NCBI GenBank assembly: GCA_963920765.1
Contig: OY987244.1
Span: 14,696,501-14,760,500 of the forward strand
Length of the DNA: 64,000 bases
Reading direction: 5' to 3'
From: Ulota crispa
Lineage: Eukaryota; Streptophyta; Bryopsida; Orthotrichales; Orthotrichaceae
Shown here: positions 35,219 to 46,932 of the stretch, piece by piece
Numbering within the stretch: the stretch's first letter is position 1
Layout of the letters: each line of letters begins with the position of its first letter
Position numbers and translations under genes: made by a program
Notes under the pieces: generated by a model
What the model saw: the letters and a program-made list of their open reading frames with translations, nothing else
What the model was told of the DNA's origin: nothing
The model's database searches: none

Positions 35219-35604
35219 CCACTAGATAAAATATTGTGGAATATTCCACATCCATCTTTAGCTATGGGAACACTTGGCTGAATTTGTCAAAGAGTATATG
35301 AAAGAGAGGTTCAATTTAGTGCACACACATTGATGTATGAGGCCAGCCATGTCAGAAAAAATTTAAAAAAAAAAAATCGTTTTTTCTTTTTTGTGTCAAG
35401 ATGAAGTTTGTGGATGATACCTGAAGAGAGGGAAAGGCATCCTCTCTTCATGCTACTGAATGTTATGGCACGGATATGCTAAGCTATGTTGAAAAACATC
35501 TTGTTTAGTGCAATTTAGTGGAGGATGGATCTTGCAAGTAGAAGTCTGCTTTAAAATAGTCAACAAAAGTAACTCCATAGTCCATAAGTATTGAGTCCAG
35601 ATAT

Positions 35605-35905
35605 TGAACAGACCATGATTTATTCTAGAACCATAAAAATGTTGCAATTGAACAACACCCAATGAAAAAGCTTATCTTTTTTTACAAACAAAAGTAAAAA
35701 TAACTCTTTTATCCCTAGCTAAACTTTTTCATTGAGTATTGTTCAATTGCAACCTTTTTATTATGATTCTAGACTAAATCATGGGTCTCCAAGTCCAAAT
35801 CTGAATTCAAAATTCTCAAATTCAACTTTTTGATGGTAGAAATCTATAATTTACCTCCCATGGGGTGTGCAAATATCAACCCCCGGTGTTCACATATCAG
35901 TTCCC
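35605..35905. mobile_element. Hairpin element, family P, partial copy
   Basis: The core hairpin pairs 35612-35672 with 35712-35786 (shared word CAATTGAACAACACCCAATG). The right flank (TCCAAGTCCAAATCTGAATT and on to GGGGTGTG) matches the complete copy nested at 43371-43770. The corresponding left flank is missing, so this copy is truncated. Confidence 0.65.
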
Positions 35906-36058
35906 TAAATGAATATAAATAAGTTTCATGCTTATTAATACTTGACATTTCACCCACCCACACGTTATTAGATTCATGTGCTTGTTTTCTAGTATAATAG
36001 TGCATATAATCCAAATTTCCAAAGTTTTTCTTTGTGAATATTTTATAATATAAATGCA

Positions 36059-36333
36059 TAAATCACCATATTCGTTAATTTGGGAAAAACCGTACATTTT
36101 GGGACTTTCAAATTTTAAGGTGAAGGTTTGAGGAGGTCTCCTCAAACCTAACTTGTAGCGTTTTTTTTGTACACGTGTCCTCACGTGAAAGGAGGCATTT
36201 GCAAGGGAAAAAATCTTAGCAGCTCAGATTGAATCTGATGCCTTTGAATGTAGTTTAAGGTAACTTTTTGGATTTAAGGTGGAGTACAAAGTGGGACACG
36301 TGTTTTTCCCAAATTAACAAATATGGTGTTATA
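36059..36333. mobile_element. MITE family G, copy 2
   Basis: Terminal repeats CACCATATTCGTTAATTTGG then GAAAAAC on the left and the mirrored sequence on the right, about 275 bp. Homologous ends to 32791-33052. Confidence 0.7.
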
Positions 36334-37173
36334 AGTTTAGATCACATAAAAAAACGAAAATTTCTAGTTCAGTATATAAACCTTCAAAAATACCTTTAAA
36401 AGACGGATATAGTAGAAAGAAGCCTTTATACCTTTTGTAACTTGAAATCGATATTATAAATGTAAAAGAAAATTATCTTGTGAGATTCACAGATTTTCAT
36501 TTAATAACTAATTTGAAAAATAATTTAGAATAACTTGTAGCAAATCATGTTTATTAAGATTTGAGATAAGCAATGGCAATTCAACCGTATAGATATGATA
36601 TGTGAATCAAAGTTAAACTTATATTTGACAATCATCATTTAGCTATTCTACTAGATTCCTTATTGAAATTCACTTTTACATTTTTTGGAAATAGTCCTCT
36701 AGTCTTTAACTCTAAAAATGCCCTAGCAATTTGAATTGGATCAACTGGTGATAATAAAATCATATATCTCATAATTAAAAGAACATACTTGCGCTGTTAG
36801 TTTAATTGCAAGTATCTTAGCTGAGTGATTGCATTATGCAACATAAAGATTGAACATTGCCATAGTTGGCTTTCAATTCGAGAGTGTGCATGAAAAAATG
36901 AGTTAATAAACTAACACAAATAGTTTAAAAGAAACCACTACAATGTGATTTTCACATCTCAAGTCCATTTCAACAACTTCAAATATTTCATCACTTTTTT
37001 GTAATGAGATCTTAAAAGAAAGGTAAAATTTAAGTTTCAAATTTTACAATAATATATTTGTAATAGGATTGGTATATACGGTAATGTGGACATAATACAA
37101 ACTCCAAATTCTCTAAACTTTATTGACGTATCAACTTCAAAATGTTTCTTTCTTTATGTTACTCTTATATTTG
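36334..37173. other. AT-rich intergenic DNA
   Basis: No gene or clear repeat seen. Confidence 0.4.
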
Positions 37174-38435
37174 GGGTAGTCACACCTTCTCCAAGAATGA
37201 AATTTTCATGAAGGATGAGAAGTGGTGGAGTGAAAATAGGAGCCAATGGGAGCACTTCTTCACAAAAGAAGGTGTGACACTCTTTTTGTGGGTGGTGAAG
37301 AATAGAGAAGGGAGAAAGGTTAACCCTTAAAGGACCATGGCCTTTATTATGTCAAAAGACACTCAAAACTGTCACCTCTATGGCAAAGAGTTAAAAAGTT
37401 TGAAAATCAGGCATTTTGCATATCTAATCATAGGATCTTGTGCTAGACTACTATAAAAATATGTCATTCAAAACTCAAGAACTTTGACCGCACAAATTGG
37501 AAGATATATGCACTTAAAGTGTTAAAAACAACTTTTTTTGCACCTTGATTGACTAGATTTTTTAACTTTGAACATTTTTAACTTCAAATTTTTGCACCAC
37601 AGAGTTTGGAATTCTATTTTTGCATGGTGGTAAGTTGAGTTGGGAATCTTGGGAAAAAATTTCAAAAAAGAATACTTAATTTTCATTCTCTAAGAAAACA
37701 TTAGGTAGAAGAAGGTGTGAGATTGAACAAAAACTTAAATTGCTAATAACCCTGCAATGGAATTGAAACGCTATAATCCCAATGGCGAGATTGTTCTAGA
37801 AACCAAACTTCACCCTCTTCGACAATTTTTTTTGAAAAAATATTAAACTTGCATTCAAAAATGAAGTTTATAAGTTATTTTTTCAAGAAGATGCTTGAGT
37901 TGCCCAAAAAATAAGATTGTCCATAACTTTCTCATAACTAGTCCAAATGGAATGAATCAAAGCTTCAGATGTACAAAAAGATATAATATATAAGAAAAAA
38001 AAATTTAATTTTTTTTCAAGTTTTTATAAGAATTTTTTTTGCTGCCCCTAGTCCCCAAATTTGTGTTTATTTGGGCATAACTTTTGCTCCCTGGCATTAA
38101 TTGGAATAAAATATTATTCCCCAAAAGCTAATGTGTTTTTCTATCTTCAAAAAAAGTTTCAAAAAATCAAGACAAAATTTGAAGCTGTAGGTACCTGCCC
38201 AAAATCCTATTTGTCCCCCGTAGGGATAGTGGTCCTTTAGGGGTTAAAGTAGGAAGAACTAAAGTGAAAATATGAGGAGTAACTTCTAAAAATGGAAAAG
38301 TTACAATAAACAAAAATCAACAAAGGTGAAAACAAGACAAGAATGGGTAAAACTTTAACGCGTGGAGATTTCTCCACCCAATTCTGCTCCTTCGAAAGTG
38401 AAGATTGAGAATGGGATGGAGAAGGTGTGACTATC
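37174..38435. mobile_element. Inverted-repeat element split by a TTAA-family insertion
   Basis: The ends read TAGTCACACCTTCTCCA (about 37174) and its exact complement TGGAGAAGGTGTGACTA (about 38419-38435). The TTAA-flanked element at 37320-38247 lies wholly inside, so this host element was interrupted. A second internal AGAAGGTGTGAC word at about 37268 makes the original right boundary ambiguous. Confidence 0.55.
37320..38247. mobile_element. TTAA-flanked CCC-ended element, family T, copy 1
   Basis: TTAA (37320-37323), then CCCTTAAAGGACCATGG; the right end GGTCCTTTAGGGG is followed by TTAA (38244-38247). About 928 bp including both TTAAs. A TTAA duplication with CCY...GGG ends is the signature of the piggyBac superfamily. 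No coding capacity. The homologous copy 2 (41130-42054) lies in the opposite orientation; subterminal sequence such as ACTCAAAACTGTCACCTCTA matches closely. Confidence 0.8.
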
Positions 38436-40004
38436 TCTATTGTATCTCCATAAACCTCTAAAACCTCTAAAATGGACACACCTTGCAACCTCTACTAGAT
38501 AAGAGGATAATTATGAGTATGAGATTTCAAAGCTTGGTGCACTTCTCAACTAAACTTAATTTTTCCTTGCGTCCTTTTTGCAAGACAACAAATCTGATTT
38601 TTACAATGGTTTCGATATTATTTTGTTGTTGATTTCCTTAAAGGAATCCATGCTTGCACTTTTTTGCACCTCACTTACGTGGGCGATTATTATTTGATTT
38701 TTTTAATTAGAGAGCGCAGTTTTGCTTGAGAATAGTTCCGTTTTTTGGAGGAGAAGTGACCTCGAGAAAACTTTTGTTTCCCCTGAGATTTGAAACCCCT
38801 AACCACTAGACATATGAATTGGAACAAAGAGGAAATTTCAGAAGACCCCTTGGCAGGGTTATTTTTCTTGGCAAATTTTTGCCTAAATTTCAGCTGAAAT
38901 TGACACTAGGTACCAATACACTAAGAAATTTGGGAGGAAAAGTGGATGAACTTGCCAAATCCCACCTTCCGCAATCACCTGGTTCATCAAAATTTGGATG
39001 ACACTAGCTTACATTAGTAAACTTATTGTGTGAATAAGCACACGTCGTTCAATCTTTTCTATTTTAGCTGATTTTTCCTTACCTGCGGGAAGTTTGGAGA
39101 GCGGGTCGCTCTATTCTAACAAATAAATAAAAAAACTCTGCCCCTTGTGGGCAAAAAAAAGAAGGGTTATGAGTGACCCGCACCTACATAACATTGTTAA
39201 GTCGGTTTGATTCCTTCCCCAACTGTGCAGGAATATGCCTCCCCATATACTTGGGGGAGGTTTTAGTTGTAATTTCTCAAAGCTCATTGGTCTTGGGAGA
39301 GAGCTGACAAATGATATTAGCTGTGGGATCCTCATTTTTGGGGAGCAAAAGGGACCCCAGTGAAGGTTAACAATGTTATGTACGCTTCCCAAAAAAAGAA
39401 GGTTTTGTTGTTGGTCAAAGCTAAAGCACGGCAGTAGAAGTTCTGAAAAGGAGATTTGTGAAAAAGAGTGGGATTGTAAAAAGGGGTTATGGAAAGGAGC
39501 TGTGAAAAGGAGAGTTGTGAAAAAGTGGGTTTGTGAAAGGAGTTGTGACTTGTGGAAAGAAGATGTGAAAAGGAGGTTGTGAAGGAGGGAGGGGGACAAG
39601 GGCTGGGTTACATGGCATGCCGTTTTGTGGGGCCAGACAATCACTGTGGAAAATCTCAACTTTTTCACTACATTGAATAGGGGGCTTCAAACTTAAACTT
39701 TTTCAGGTGACTTATTCATGGATTCACGTCGATGAATTCACTAGTGAATTGCAAGGTGACCCACCTGTGGACTTCACTCTTAACGTGATTCACGTGAGGA
39801 ATGAACTCCAAAAACTCACCTTTGTGGCTTCTTGTGGCTCCTCTACTTGAATCCTCAAACTTCAAAATTTCTTTTGTAGAAATTTCCGCAAACTCACGGG
39901 TATCTCAGACATTGCGCGTGCGAGGGAAAGAAAGCAATTCACCAGTGAGCACAGATCCTATGAGGTGAGAAGCTTGAATGCCAAATTTTATGTTTGAACC
40001 CCCT
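38436..40004. other. Intergenic DNA with a purine-rich tandem region
   Basis: At about 39435-39590 the plus strand is a run of imperfect units of about 17-20 bp resembling TTGTGAAAAGGAG. The long minus-strand frame over it (39111-39668) is the pyrimidine complement of this repeat and shows no domain. A short CCTCCCC...GGGGGAGG palindrome sits near 39238-39262. No gene seen. Confidence 0.5.
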
Positions 40005-40310
40005 AATATTGCGCTTACATTGCCCCAGACTAATTTCTTGATATTTCACACTATATAAATATCTACTGCTGCTACATTAACTTTTAGTAATAATTACTAC
40101 AGACAACAAAATTTAAAGGGCCTAACAACAACAACAAAGCTGTCGAAATAAAAACTAATAGTGTCCAAGTTGTAAACCATGTGAAATCCACATTTCTAGA
40201 GAGTTGCATGTGCCTCCTAGTGGCCAAGTGATGGGTCATGAGGTAACTTTCTAAGGTAAAGTAACCCAATTGTCAAGGCAACCTAAATGCAATATTGCAT
40301 TTAGTGTAGT
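40005..40310. repeat. Dispersed repeat family D, copy C
   Basis: Homologous to 25440-25710 and 31091-31390 over about 270-300 bp, ending GCAATATTGCATTTAGTGTA. It carries CATTTCTAGAGAGTTGCATG and CATGAGGTAACTTTCTAAGG as in copy B. Confidence 0.65.
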
Positions 40311-41129
40311 CAAAAAATGTATCATTTTAAATATTTATCATTCAGAAATTGAATTTGAAAATTTTAAAGTCACATTTGAATTTGGGTGCCCTTAATTACA
40401 TATTTGGATTCAAATATCTTGATGTTGTATAGACCCACGGAGGAGGATATATTTGACCTTTTCCAACATAGAGGTAGATTATTACTTTTATCCTTATTTG
40501 TAAAAAATGAGATTTTTCACAGTGACTCTAGAGAACAGCATGCCATTGGCTAGATCTATTACACAGCATCCACAACATCCATGTGGGGCCAGGGTGGAAA
40601 ATCTTATTTCTTACACGTCAAATAATATGCAACAGTTTAAATTTTTACCTATCAAGAAATTGATTTTGTGAATTTTGATGTTACATTTGTACTCAGAGAT
40701 TCTAATATAGTTTAGAACCCTAGAGAAGGAAACAATGAAACAATGCCAAAATAGGAGATAAATTATTATTCAACCCTTGTTTGTAAAAAAATCTGTGATT
40801 ATCCACCTTGGCTAGCTCCACGTTGACGTAAGTGCAACAGATCAAATCCACTCCATCTAACCCTACCCAAGGTAGTAGCAATGTTCGGGAAGAACTAGCA
40901 TTTAGTGTATTGATAGTGGCTCCAAATTGCAAAAAAGTTGGTTAAATTTGAAATTGTCAGCAAAATACTTTGTCAAATTTCACAAAATAACAATCATAAT
41001 AATAATAGTAGATTGTATTAAAAATACAATTAATATCCGGTCCATTGTACACCCAGTTCACCCTTAAATGTTTAAGGCACCAAATTCTAGTGTCTAGGAA
41101 ACTTTAAAACCTTGCTAAAGGCAATGATT
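40311..41129. other. AT-rich intergenic DNA
   Basis: No gene or clear repeat recognised. Confidence 0.4.
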
Positions 41130-42054
41130 TTAACTCTTAAAGGATCATTATTCCTACGGGGACAAATGGGATTTTGGGCAGGTACCTACAGCCTCAACTT
41201 TTGTCTTGTTTTTTTTAACTTTTTTTGAAGACAAAAAAACACATTAGCTTTTGGGGAATACAATTTTTATTCTAATTGATGCCATGGAGCAAAAGTTATG
41301 CCCAAATAAGTACACATTTGGGGACTTCGGGCAGGAAAAAAAATTCTTATAAAAACTTGAAAAAAAATTTAAATTTTTTTTTCTTATAGATTATATCTTT
41401 TTGTACATCTGAAGCTTTGATTCATTCCATTTGGACTAGTTATGAGAAAGTTATGAACAATCTTGTTTTTTGGGCAATTCAAGCATCTTCTTGAAAAAAT
41501 AACTTGTAAACTTCATTTTTGAATGCAAGTTCAATATTTTTTTGAAAAAAATTGTGAAGAGGGTGAAGTTTGGTTTCTAGAACAACCTCACCATTGGGAT
41601 TATTGAGTTTCAATTCCATTGCAAGGTCATTAGCAATTTAAGTTTTTGTTCAATCTCGTACCTTCTTCTACCTAATGTTTTTTTTAAAGAATGTAAATTA
41701 TTTTTTTTGTTTTAATTTTTCCCAAGATTCTCAACTCAACTCCCCACAACACAAAAATAGAGTTCCGAACTCTATGGTGCAAAAATTTGAAGTTAAAAAA
41801 GCTCAAAGTTAAATAATCTAATCAGGCAAGGTGCAAAAAAAGTTGTTTATTACACTTTAAATGCAAATATCTTCCAATCTGTGAGGTCAAAGTTCTTAGG
41901 TTTTCTATGACACATTCTTATTGTAATCTAGTACAAGATCCTACGGTTAGATATGTAGAATGACCGATTTTCAAACTTTTTTACTTTTTGCCATAGAAGT
42001 GACAGTTTTGAGTATCTGTTGTCAAAATAAAAGTCATGATCCTTTAGGGGTTAA
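41130..42054. mobile_element. TTAA-flanked element, family T, copy 2
   Basis: TTAA (41130-41133) then CTCTTAAAGGATCATTATTC; the right end ATCCTTTAGGGG is followed by TTAA (42051-42054). 925 bp, the reverse-complement homologue of the 37320-38247 copy along its whole length, including the FTTTTTTTGAAA-like A/T runs and the ATTCCATTTGGACTAGTTAT word. Non-coding. Confidence 0.8.
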
Positions 42055-42350
42055 TGCTTTTAAATATAATTTTTGGAAAGTAGCAATATGAAGTTAGCTT
42101 CAATGTTCAATTCCTATGTCCTCCGTACTAATTTCCAATTACTTTTTATGGAAGATGCTTGCAAGCATGCTCGCTGCAAACTAAAAAGTATGTTGAAAAG
42201 CGTCACTCAAGAGCTGCCATTTTGGAAGAACTAACAGCAACGGTTTAAAATAAAGTCAAAGTTCTCCTCATGAAGGGCCTTTTATCATAAATTCATTACC
42301 TAATAAAATCTAAATGTGTTTTTACTCTAATTTCAATTAGAATGTCACCC

Positions 42351-44170
42351 TAAACCCCTAAGCGCTCAATTTACCATTTTTTTGGTCGCTATTCTTTTTT
42401 GTGGACTGCTTGGGATGCAAAAGAATATTTAAAAATACAATAAAAATGACTTTCAAACAGGAAAGCATGTCTACTTTCCAATCCAATTAGAATCATGTTA
42501 ATCCCAGTTAAAATCTATCAAGGAAAATTTTCCAACAACAAACATTTCAACATTTGCTAGTGTTATGAAATTTACTATTCCAAAAAACTAATGATGTTCT
42601 CTCCTTCAAAAAGATTTCCAATTTGAATTTCAAAAGAAAATGTCTATTTTTAACCAATCATACCAAGTTTTATATTCTATGAATATCAATTGTCATTTTT
42701 TTGAATATTAAATGGTAAATACTTCTAAACTCATCAAATAAGAGCCCAAACCCCATTTTTTAAAGTTTGCCATATGGATTATTACTAAACATCATAATAA
42801 TTGTTTTCAAAATTCATCAAAGTTAGAAGTTAGAACAATATCATTTTATAATGCATATATGTTTTGCCCTTATCCCCTTGGGCATTTAGGTGTGAAAGGA
42901 ACTAGAATCCATCCACCATTGAATTCTCTTTGTTCATGATTATTTTTGGCCAATAATTGGAGCTAAAATTTCCCTTTGTATTAAGTGGTAGCTATTTGAT
43001 TATTGCATTGCAAGCTCAATTGTGAAATTGTTGCAATGGATTTGGAAAGGGAGTCATTAGTTTGAAGTAACATCAATAAATATAAAATCATCATATGTAG
43101 TTGTTTCCCAATTTAGTACCCAAAAGAACCATTTTAACATAAAAAATTTGGGGCGACTACAAAAAAAAAGTACTTTTGTACTCATCCACATTCAATCACA
43201 ACTATCTTAACCCCTAAAGGCCCAAGGGGGTAAGGGCAAAATATAGATGTGTTATAAAATGGTACTTTTGTAACTTTGATGAAGTTTGTTTCAAAAGAGA
43301 AAATAAGAAGAACAATGTTTAGTAATTATCCATATGGTCAAACACTCAAAAAAAGTTTTGGATTTGGGAATTGATAAGCGTACCACACCTTCTTGACTAT
43401 CCAACCACACCCCGGGGTAAATTTTGGATTTCTACCATCAAAAAGTTGAATTTGAGAATTTGGAGTTTAGAATTAAAGTTAGAGACCTAGATTTTTTCTA
43501 GAACCATAAAAAACTGTTGTAATTGAACAGCACCCAATGAAAAAGCTTAGCTTGGGGCAAAAGTATAACTTTTAGTTTTTTTATAAAAAAGATAAGCTTT
43601 TTCATTGGGTGTTGTTCAATTAGAACTTTTTTTGTAATTCTAGACAAAATCACGGTCTCTAAGTCCAAATCTGAATTCCAAATTCTCAAATTCAACTTTT
43701 TGATGGTAGAAATCCAAAATTTACCTTGGGGTGTGGTGGGATAGTCAAGAAGGTGTGGTACGCATATCAACTCTCTTTGGATTTTTATGTAATGAATTTA
43801 GAAGCATTTACCATTTAATATTCACCAAAATTACAAATTTTACTCATACATTTCAAAAATTGGTATGATTGGTTAAAAATAGACATTCTATCCTACACTT
43901 CAAAAATGCAATCTTTTGAAAGGAGAGAACATCATTAGTTTCCCAAAATAGTAAATTTTACAACATTAGCAAATATTGAAGTGTTTGACTTTGAAAAATT
44001 CTCCTTGGTGGAGTTTAACTTGGATTGACATGATTCAAGTTAAGTTGGAAAGTAGTCTTGATTTTCTTAAACAAAAAAATATTTTTCTAAAGAAAAAAGA
44101 AATTGTCTTAGGCAATCCAAAAAAAACGAGCAACGTCCAAAAAATGATCAATTGGGCGATTAGGGGCTAA
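42351..44170. mobile_element. Pair of inverted family-T elements forming a 1.8-kb palindrome
   Basis: The left element runs 42351-42896 (TAAA, CCCCTAAGCGCTCAATT ... CCTTGGGCATTTAGG). The right element runs 43207-44170 (TTAA, CCCCTAAAGGCCCAAGG ... AATTGGGCGATTAGGGG, CTAA). They are inverted copies of each other separated by about 310 bp, and the outer ends also pair. The right element is longer because a 400-bp hairpin element (43371-43770) sits inside it. No coding capacity. Confidence 0.75.
43371..43770. mobile_element. Hairpin element, family P, nested in a family-T element
   Basis: Terminal repeats TTGATAAGCGTACCACACC and the mirrored GGTGTGGTACGCATATCAA, with arms continuing through CTTCTTGACTATCC. 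A 400-bp hairpin with a core around 43500-43635. Comparison with the other palindrome arm, which lacks it, shows it is an insertion. Related to the truncated copy at 35605-35905. Confidence 0.75.
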
Positions 44171-45097
44171 CCCCTAAAGGCCCAAGTGGTTGTTCAACAA
44201 CCACTTGAGAACTCAGGTAGAGTCATATGAAGTTAAATTTTATTGGATTTTCTCAAATTTTTACAAAAGGTGCAAATATGTCTCCTATAAGTGGAGATGT
44301 AATTTTTTCCCCAATCAGATTCTTGGTTCCAAAGTTATGTTACCCAAAAGAATTTGGGCAACTTGAGCATCTTCGGAGAATCTTATGGTAAAACTCTCAT
44401 TAACTTTTGAAATTTGGCAAGTATTTTACTAAAACAATATAATGTACAATTGTCAAAAAAAAAAATTGAAGTCTGACATCACGTTTAGAAGGGAGTCAAA
44501 CTTTGTTAACTATGTTTGGGTAGTTTCAAGAAAGAAAGAATCCTCTAACTTTAGGCTCTACTATCTTTCAATCTATCAATCCAAAACTCTTGAAACTTTA
44601 CTTCACAAATTCCAAATGATTGTCTCTAACTTTTCACGATTTGGATTTCAAACCAAAAACTTCCTCATTGCACAAGAAATCATGAAAAGAATGACTAATG
44701 AGTTGCCAATTCACTAAACCTCTTTGCATTACATGGTGATTTAGAGCAAGCTAGATTGTATTTTTGCTTCTGAAAATTTTCATGAGCAAACCTAACATCA
44801 TCTACTTATGAATGGTCAAAAAGCTCAAAAAATTTACTCTTGCAAGGCTCAAAGTTTGTTGACCTTGTTTTGCAAGAATGAAAACAAACTATTTTTCTCA
44901 CTTCAAACATTATAATCTTACAATCCACGCGGTCTAATGGGCTGAATTTTTTTGCACACATTAGCTTATCTATTTGACACACTTTTGTACAGTCGAATTG
45001 AGAAAAGAAAAAAAAATTCAAATTTGGGCAATGCACTAAAAGTTGGCAGTTTCTGAAGTTTTTTCTCAAAAAACACCCTTGGTTCTTTAGGGGTTAA
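44167..45097. mobile_element. TTAA-flanked element, family T, copy 3
   Basis: CTAA then CCCCTAAAGGCCCAAGTGG on the left; CCTTGGTTCTTTAGGGG followed by TTAA (45094-45097) on the right. 931 bp. It begins directly where the previous element ends. Just inside the left end is a small hairpin (AAGTGGTTG TTCAACAACCACTT-like, 44184-44206). It shares the TTGGGCAACTTGAGCATCTTC stretch with copies 1 and 2. Confidence 0.75.
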
Positions 45098-45202
45098 CAT
45101 CGGCAATACTTTTTAGAATATATTTGGCAGAACCATTTAGGAGTCTGGAAATTCAGACTCTACAGCTACAATAATTTGTTTTAACGTTTAATGATGATCT
45201 TA

Positions 45203-45523
45203 GAGCATCTCTAGTCCCCCACCAATTCGCACTGAGGGCATAACTTGGATCGATGACTGTTTCAAGCCATTTAGAATTCTCTCTAGACACTCAATTCTAG
45301 CCTGTCAAGGACTCAAGGCGAAGGCCCTTCAAAACATTATTCGGCTTTATCCCTTCATTCACCTTGATGATGGTCAAATGACTATATATGGAACATGTAT
45401 GAAGTGCAAGGGGCACCTTTTGAAGAGCAGGGTGGAAATCAAAAATTCTGAAGGCCATTCAACATAAATATAAACTTTGAAAGTGTTAGGTGTGTCGACT
45501 GGCTAGCAATAGTGGAGATGCTC
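45203..45523. mobile_element. PIF/Harbinger-like MITE with GAGCATCTC ends
   Basis: Starts GAGCATCTCTAGTCCCCC and ends GGAGATGCTC, 321 bp; flanked by TTA on the left and TGA on the right, an imperfect 3-bp duplication. The GAGCATCTC-type terminus is common in plant Tourist-like MITEs. Only about 12 bp of the ends pair well. Confidence 0.55.
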
Positions 45524-46932
45524 TGACAACTACAGTTCAGAATTTCCAAAAGGACTTCCTAAATGCCTTCTTAGAAACAAGAAAAAGTAACCTTGGGCGT
45601 GGAGGAGTTAAATATGGGAAATACCGGATGATAACCGATGAAGTCAAAACTTCTCCTCCAAACACTGGATGGCGGAGCACTAGAGCCCAAATTCTCTCCG
45701 AACTATGAGCTGTAGTAGGTGTACTGACATTCAAAGCATTCCATGAAACATATATCACTACAGTACCGATATTTCACAGCACAGTGAAAGCATTGAATCT
45801 AACTGGAACTTAACACTTCACAGTTGCTTCCATGCAGAAAGTTTCTAAAAAGCTCCCAAATTCCTCCAATCCCGGACTGCCTCGATTTGCCGAGGTCGGT
45901 GAGTAGGACCTGGAAGTCTGGAACGAGCGTTTCCTACTTTCCTACACTACCTTTCTAACAATAAATCTTTCCGACAATTCCCACTCTGACGTGGCCGGTT
46001 ACTATCACTGGAGTCAGCACGTGGCATCCTTATCCAGCTGGCAAATTTGCGGCTGCACGACCTACCCCCGAGGCGCTTTCAGGCTTGGCCACGTCGCCTC
46101 GGTTTCTCCGGCCACCGCGTTCTAGTGTCCTTGTCTCGGACGAGCTGCCGACCTATTACCGCGTCCGGTTTGTGCATATGGATGCTGATCAAGTCCTTTC
46201 ACTTCATTCCTGACAATCTGCTGCTCTCGCTCCCCCACTTGCTCCCCGAATCTCAGGTATGGCTCTACGGCCCAGCTTGTCTGAAGTGCCGTTTTCCCAG
46301 TTGTTTCACTTGTCTGCTTCATGTTGCTTGTGTTGGAAGTGTGGCACTGAAAGTCTGAAGAGCCTAAATCTAGTACCACGGGAAACACGGCAAAGTGTGC
46401 CGCACACGGTTCGTCCTGAAGTGCACAGTGCACAGTCTTCGATGCCGTGCTCTGTACCGGGCGTCCTCCCGTGCCAAGCGAGAGCTTGAACTTGAGCCTG
46501 AACTTGAGCTTGAGCTTGAGCTTGAGCTTGAATCCGACCTTGAGCTTGGTTAGCAGAATCAAAATCTCTACTTTCAATGCGAAATGACGAGATCTTATCA
46601 TTTCATCTCTTAGTACATGATGGTCTTCAGATACTGTGAATTTCTGTAGATACACAAGGGCAGTAGAAACCTCATATTACAGATTTACAGTAAGACCAGT
46701 ACAGACAATTTCTGGTTTTTTGCGCTTCGTGGATGTTACTGAGTGCCAAGTGTTTATAGTAGGAGATTTATTGCGATAGGTGGACGAGACAGAGGTCTTG
46801 TTTAAGGATGCTGTGAATGATGTCGATGTATTAGTTGACTGATTTTTCTCTGCGTTGTGGCTGCAGTGAGAGGAGCCAGAGAGCCGTAGATCAGGATCTA
46901 GTACAAAGTTTCAACCCAAGTTACTTGCCGCC
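45524..46932 (+). promoter_or_regulatory. Upstream region of the CASP-like gene
   Basis: GC content rises from about 45,880. The sequence probably holds the promoter and leader of the CASP-like gene; GTTGTGGCTGCAG just before 46866 looks like an acceptor, so a leader intron is possible. It contains a (GAGCTT)n hexamer repeat at 46483-46548. No other coding gene was recognised. Confidence 0.4.
46483..46548. repeat. (TTGAGC)n hexamer microsatellite
   Basis: About ten imperfect 6-bp units of TTGAGC/TTGAAC in the region upstream of the CASP-like gene. Its complement is translated as a Lys-Leu repeat in a minus-strand frame that I do not consider a gene. Confidence 0.85.

Noticed and set aside
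39111-39668. 185-aa minus-strand frame with repeated Phe/His/Ser words
   Set aside because: It is the complement of a purine-rich tandem repeat; the repetition is DNA-level and no domain is seen.
46122-46655. 177-aa minus-strand frame with Lys-Leu repeats
   Set aside because: The repeat is the translated (TTGAGC)n microsatellite; the remainder has no domain.
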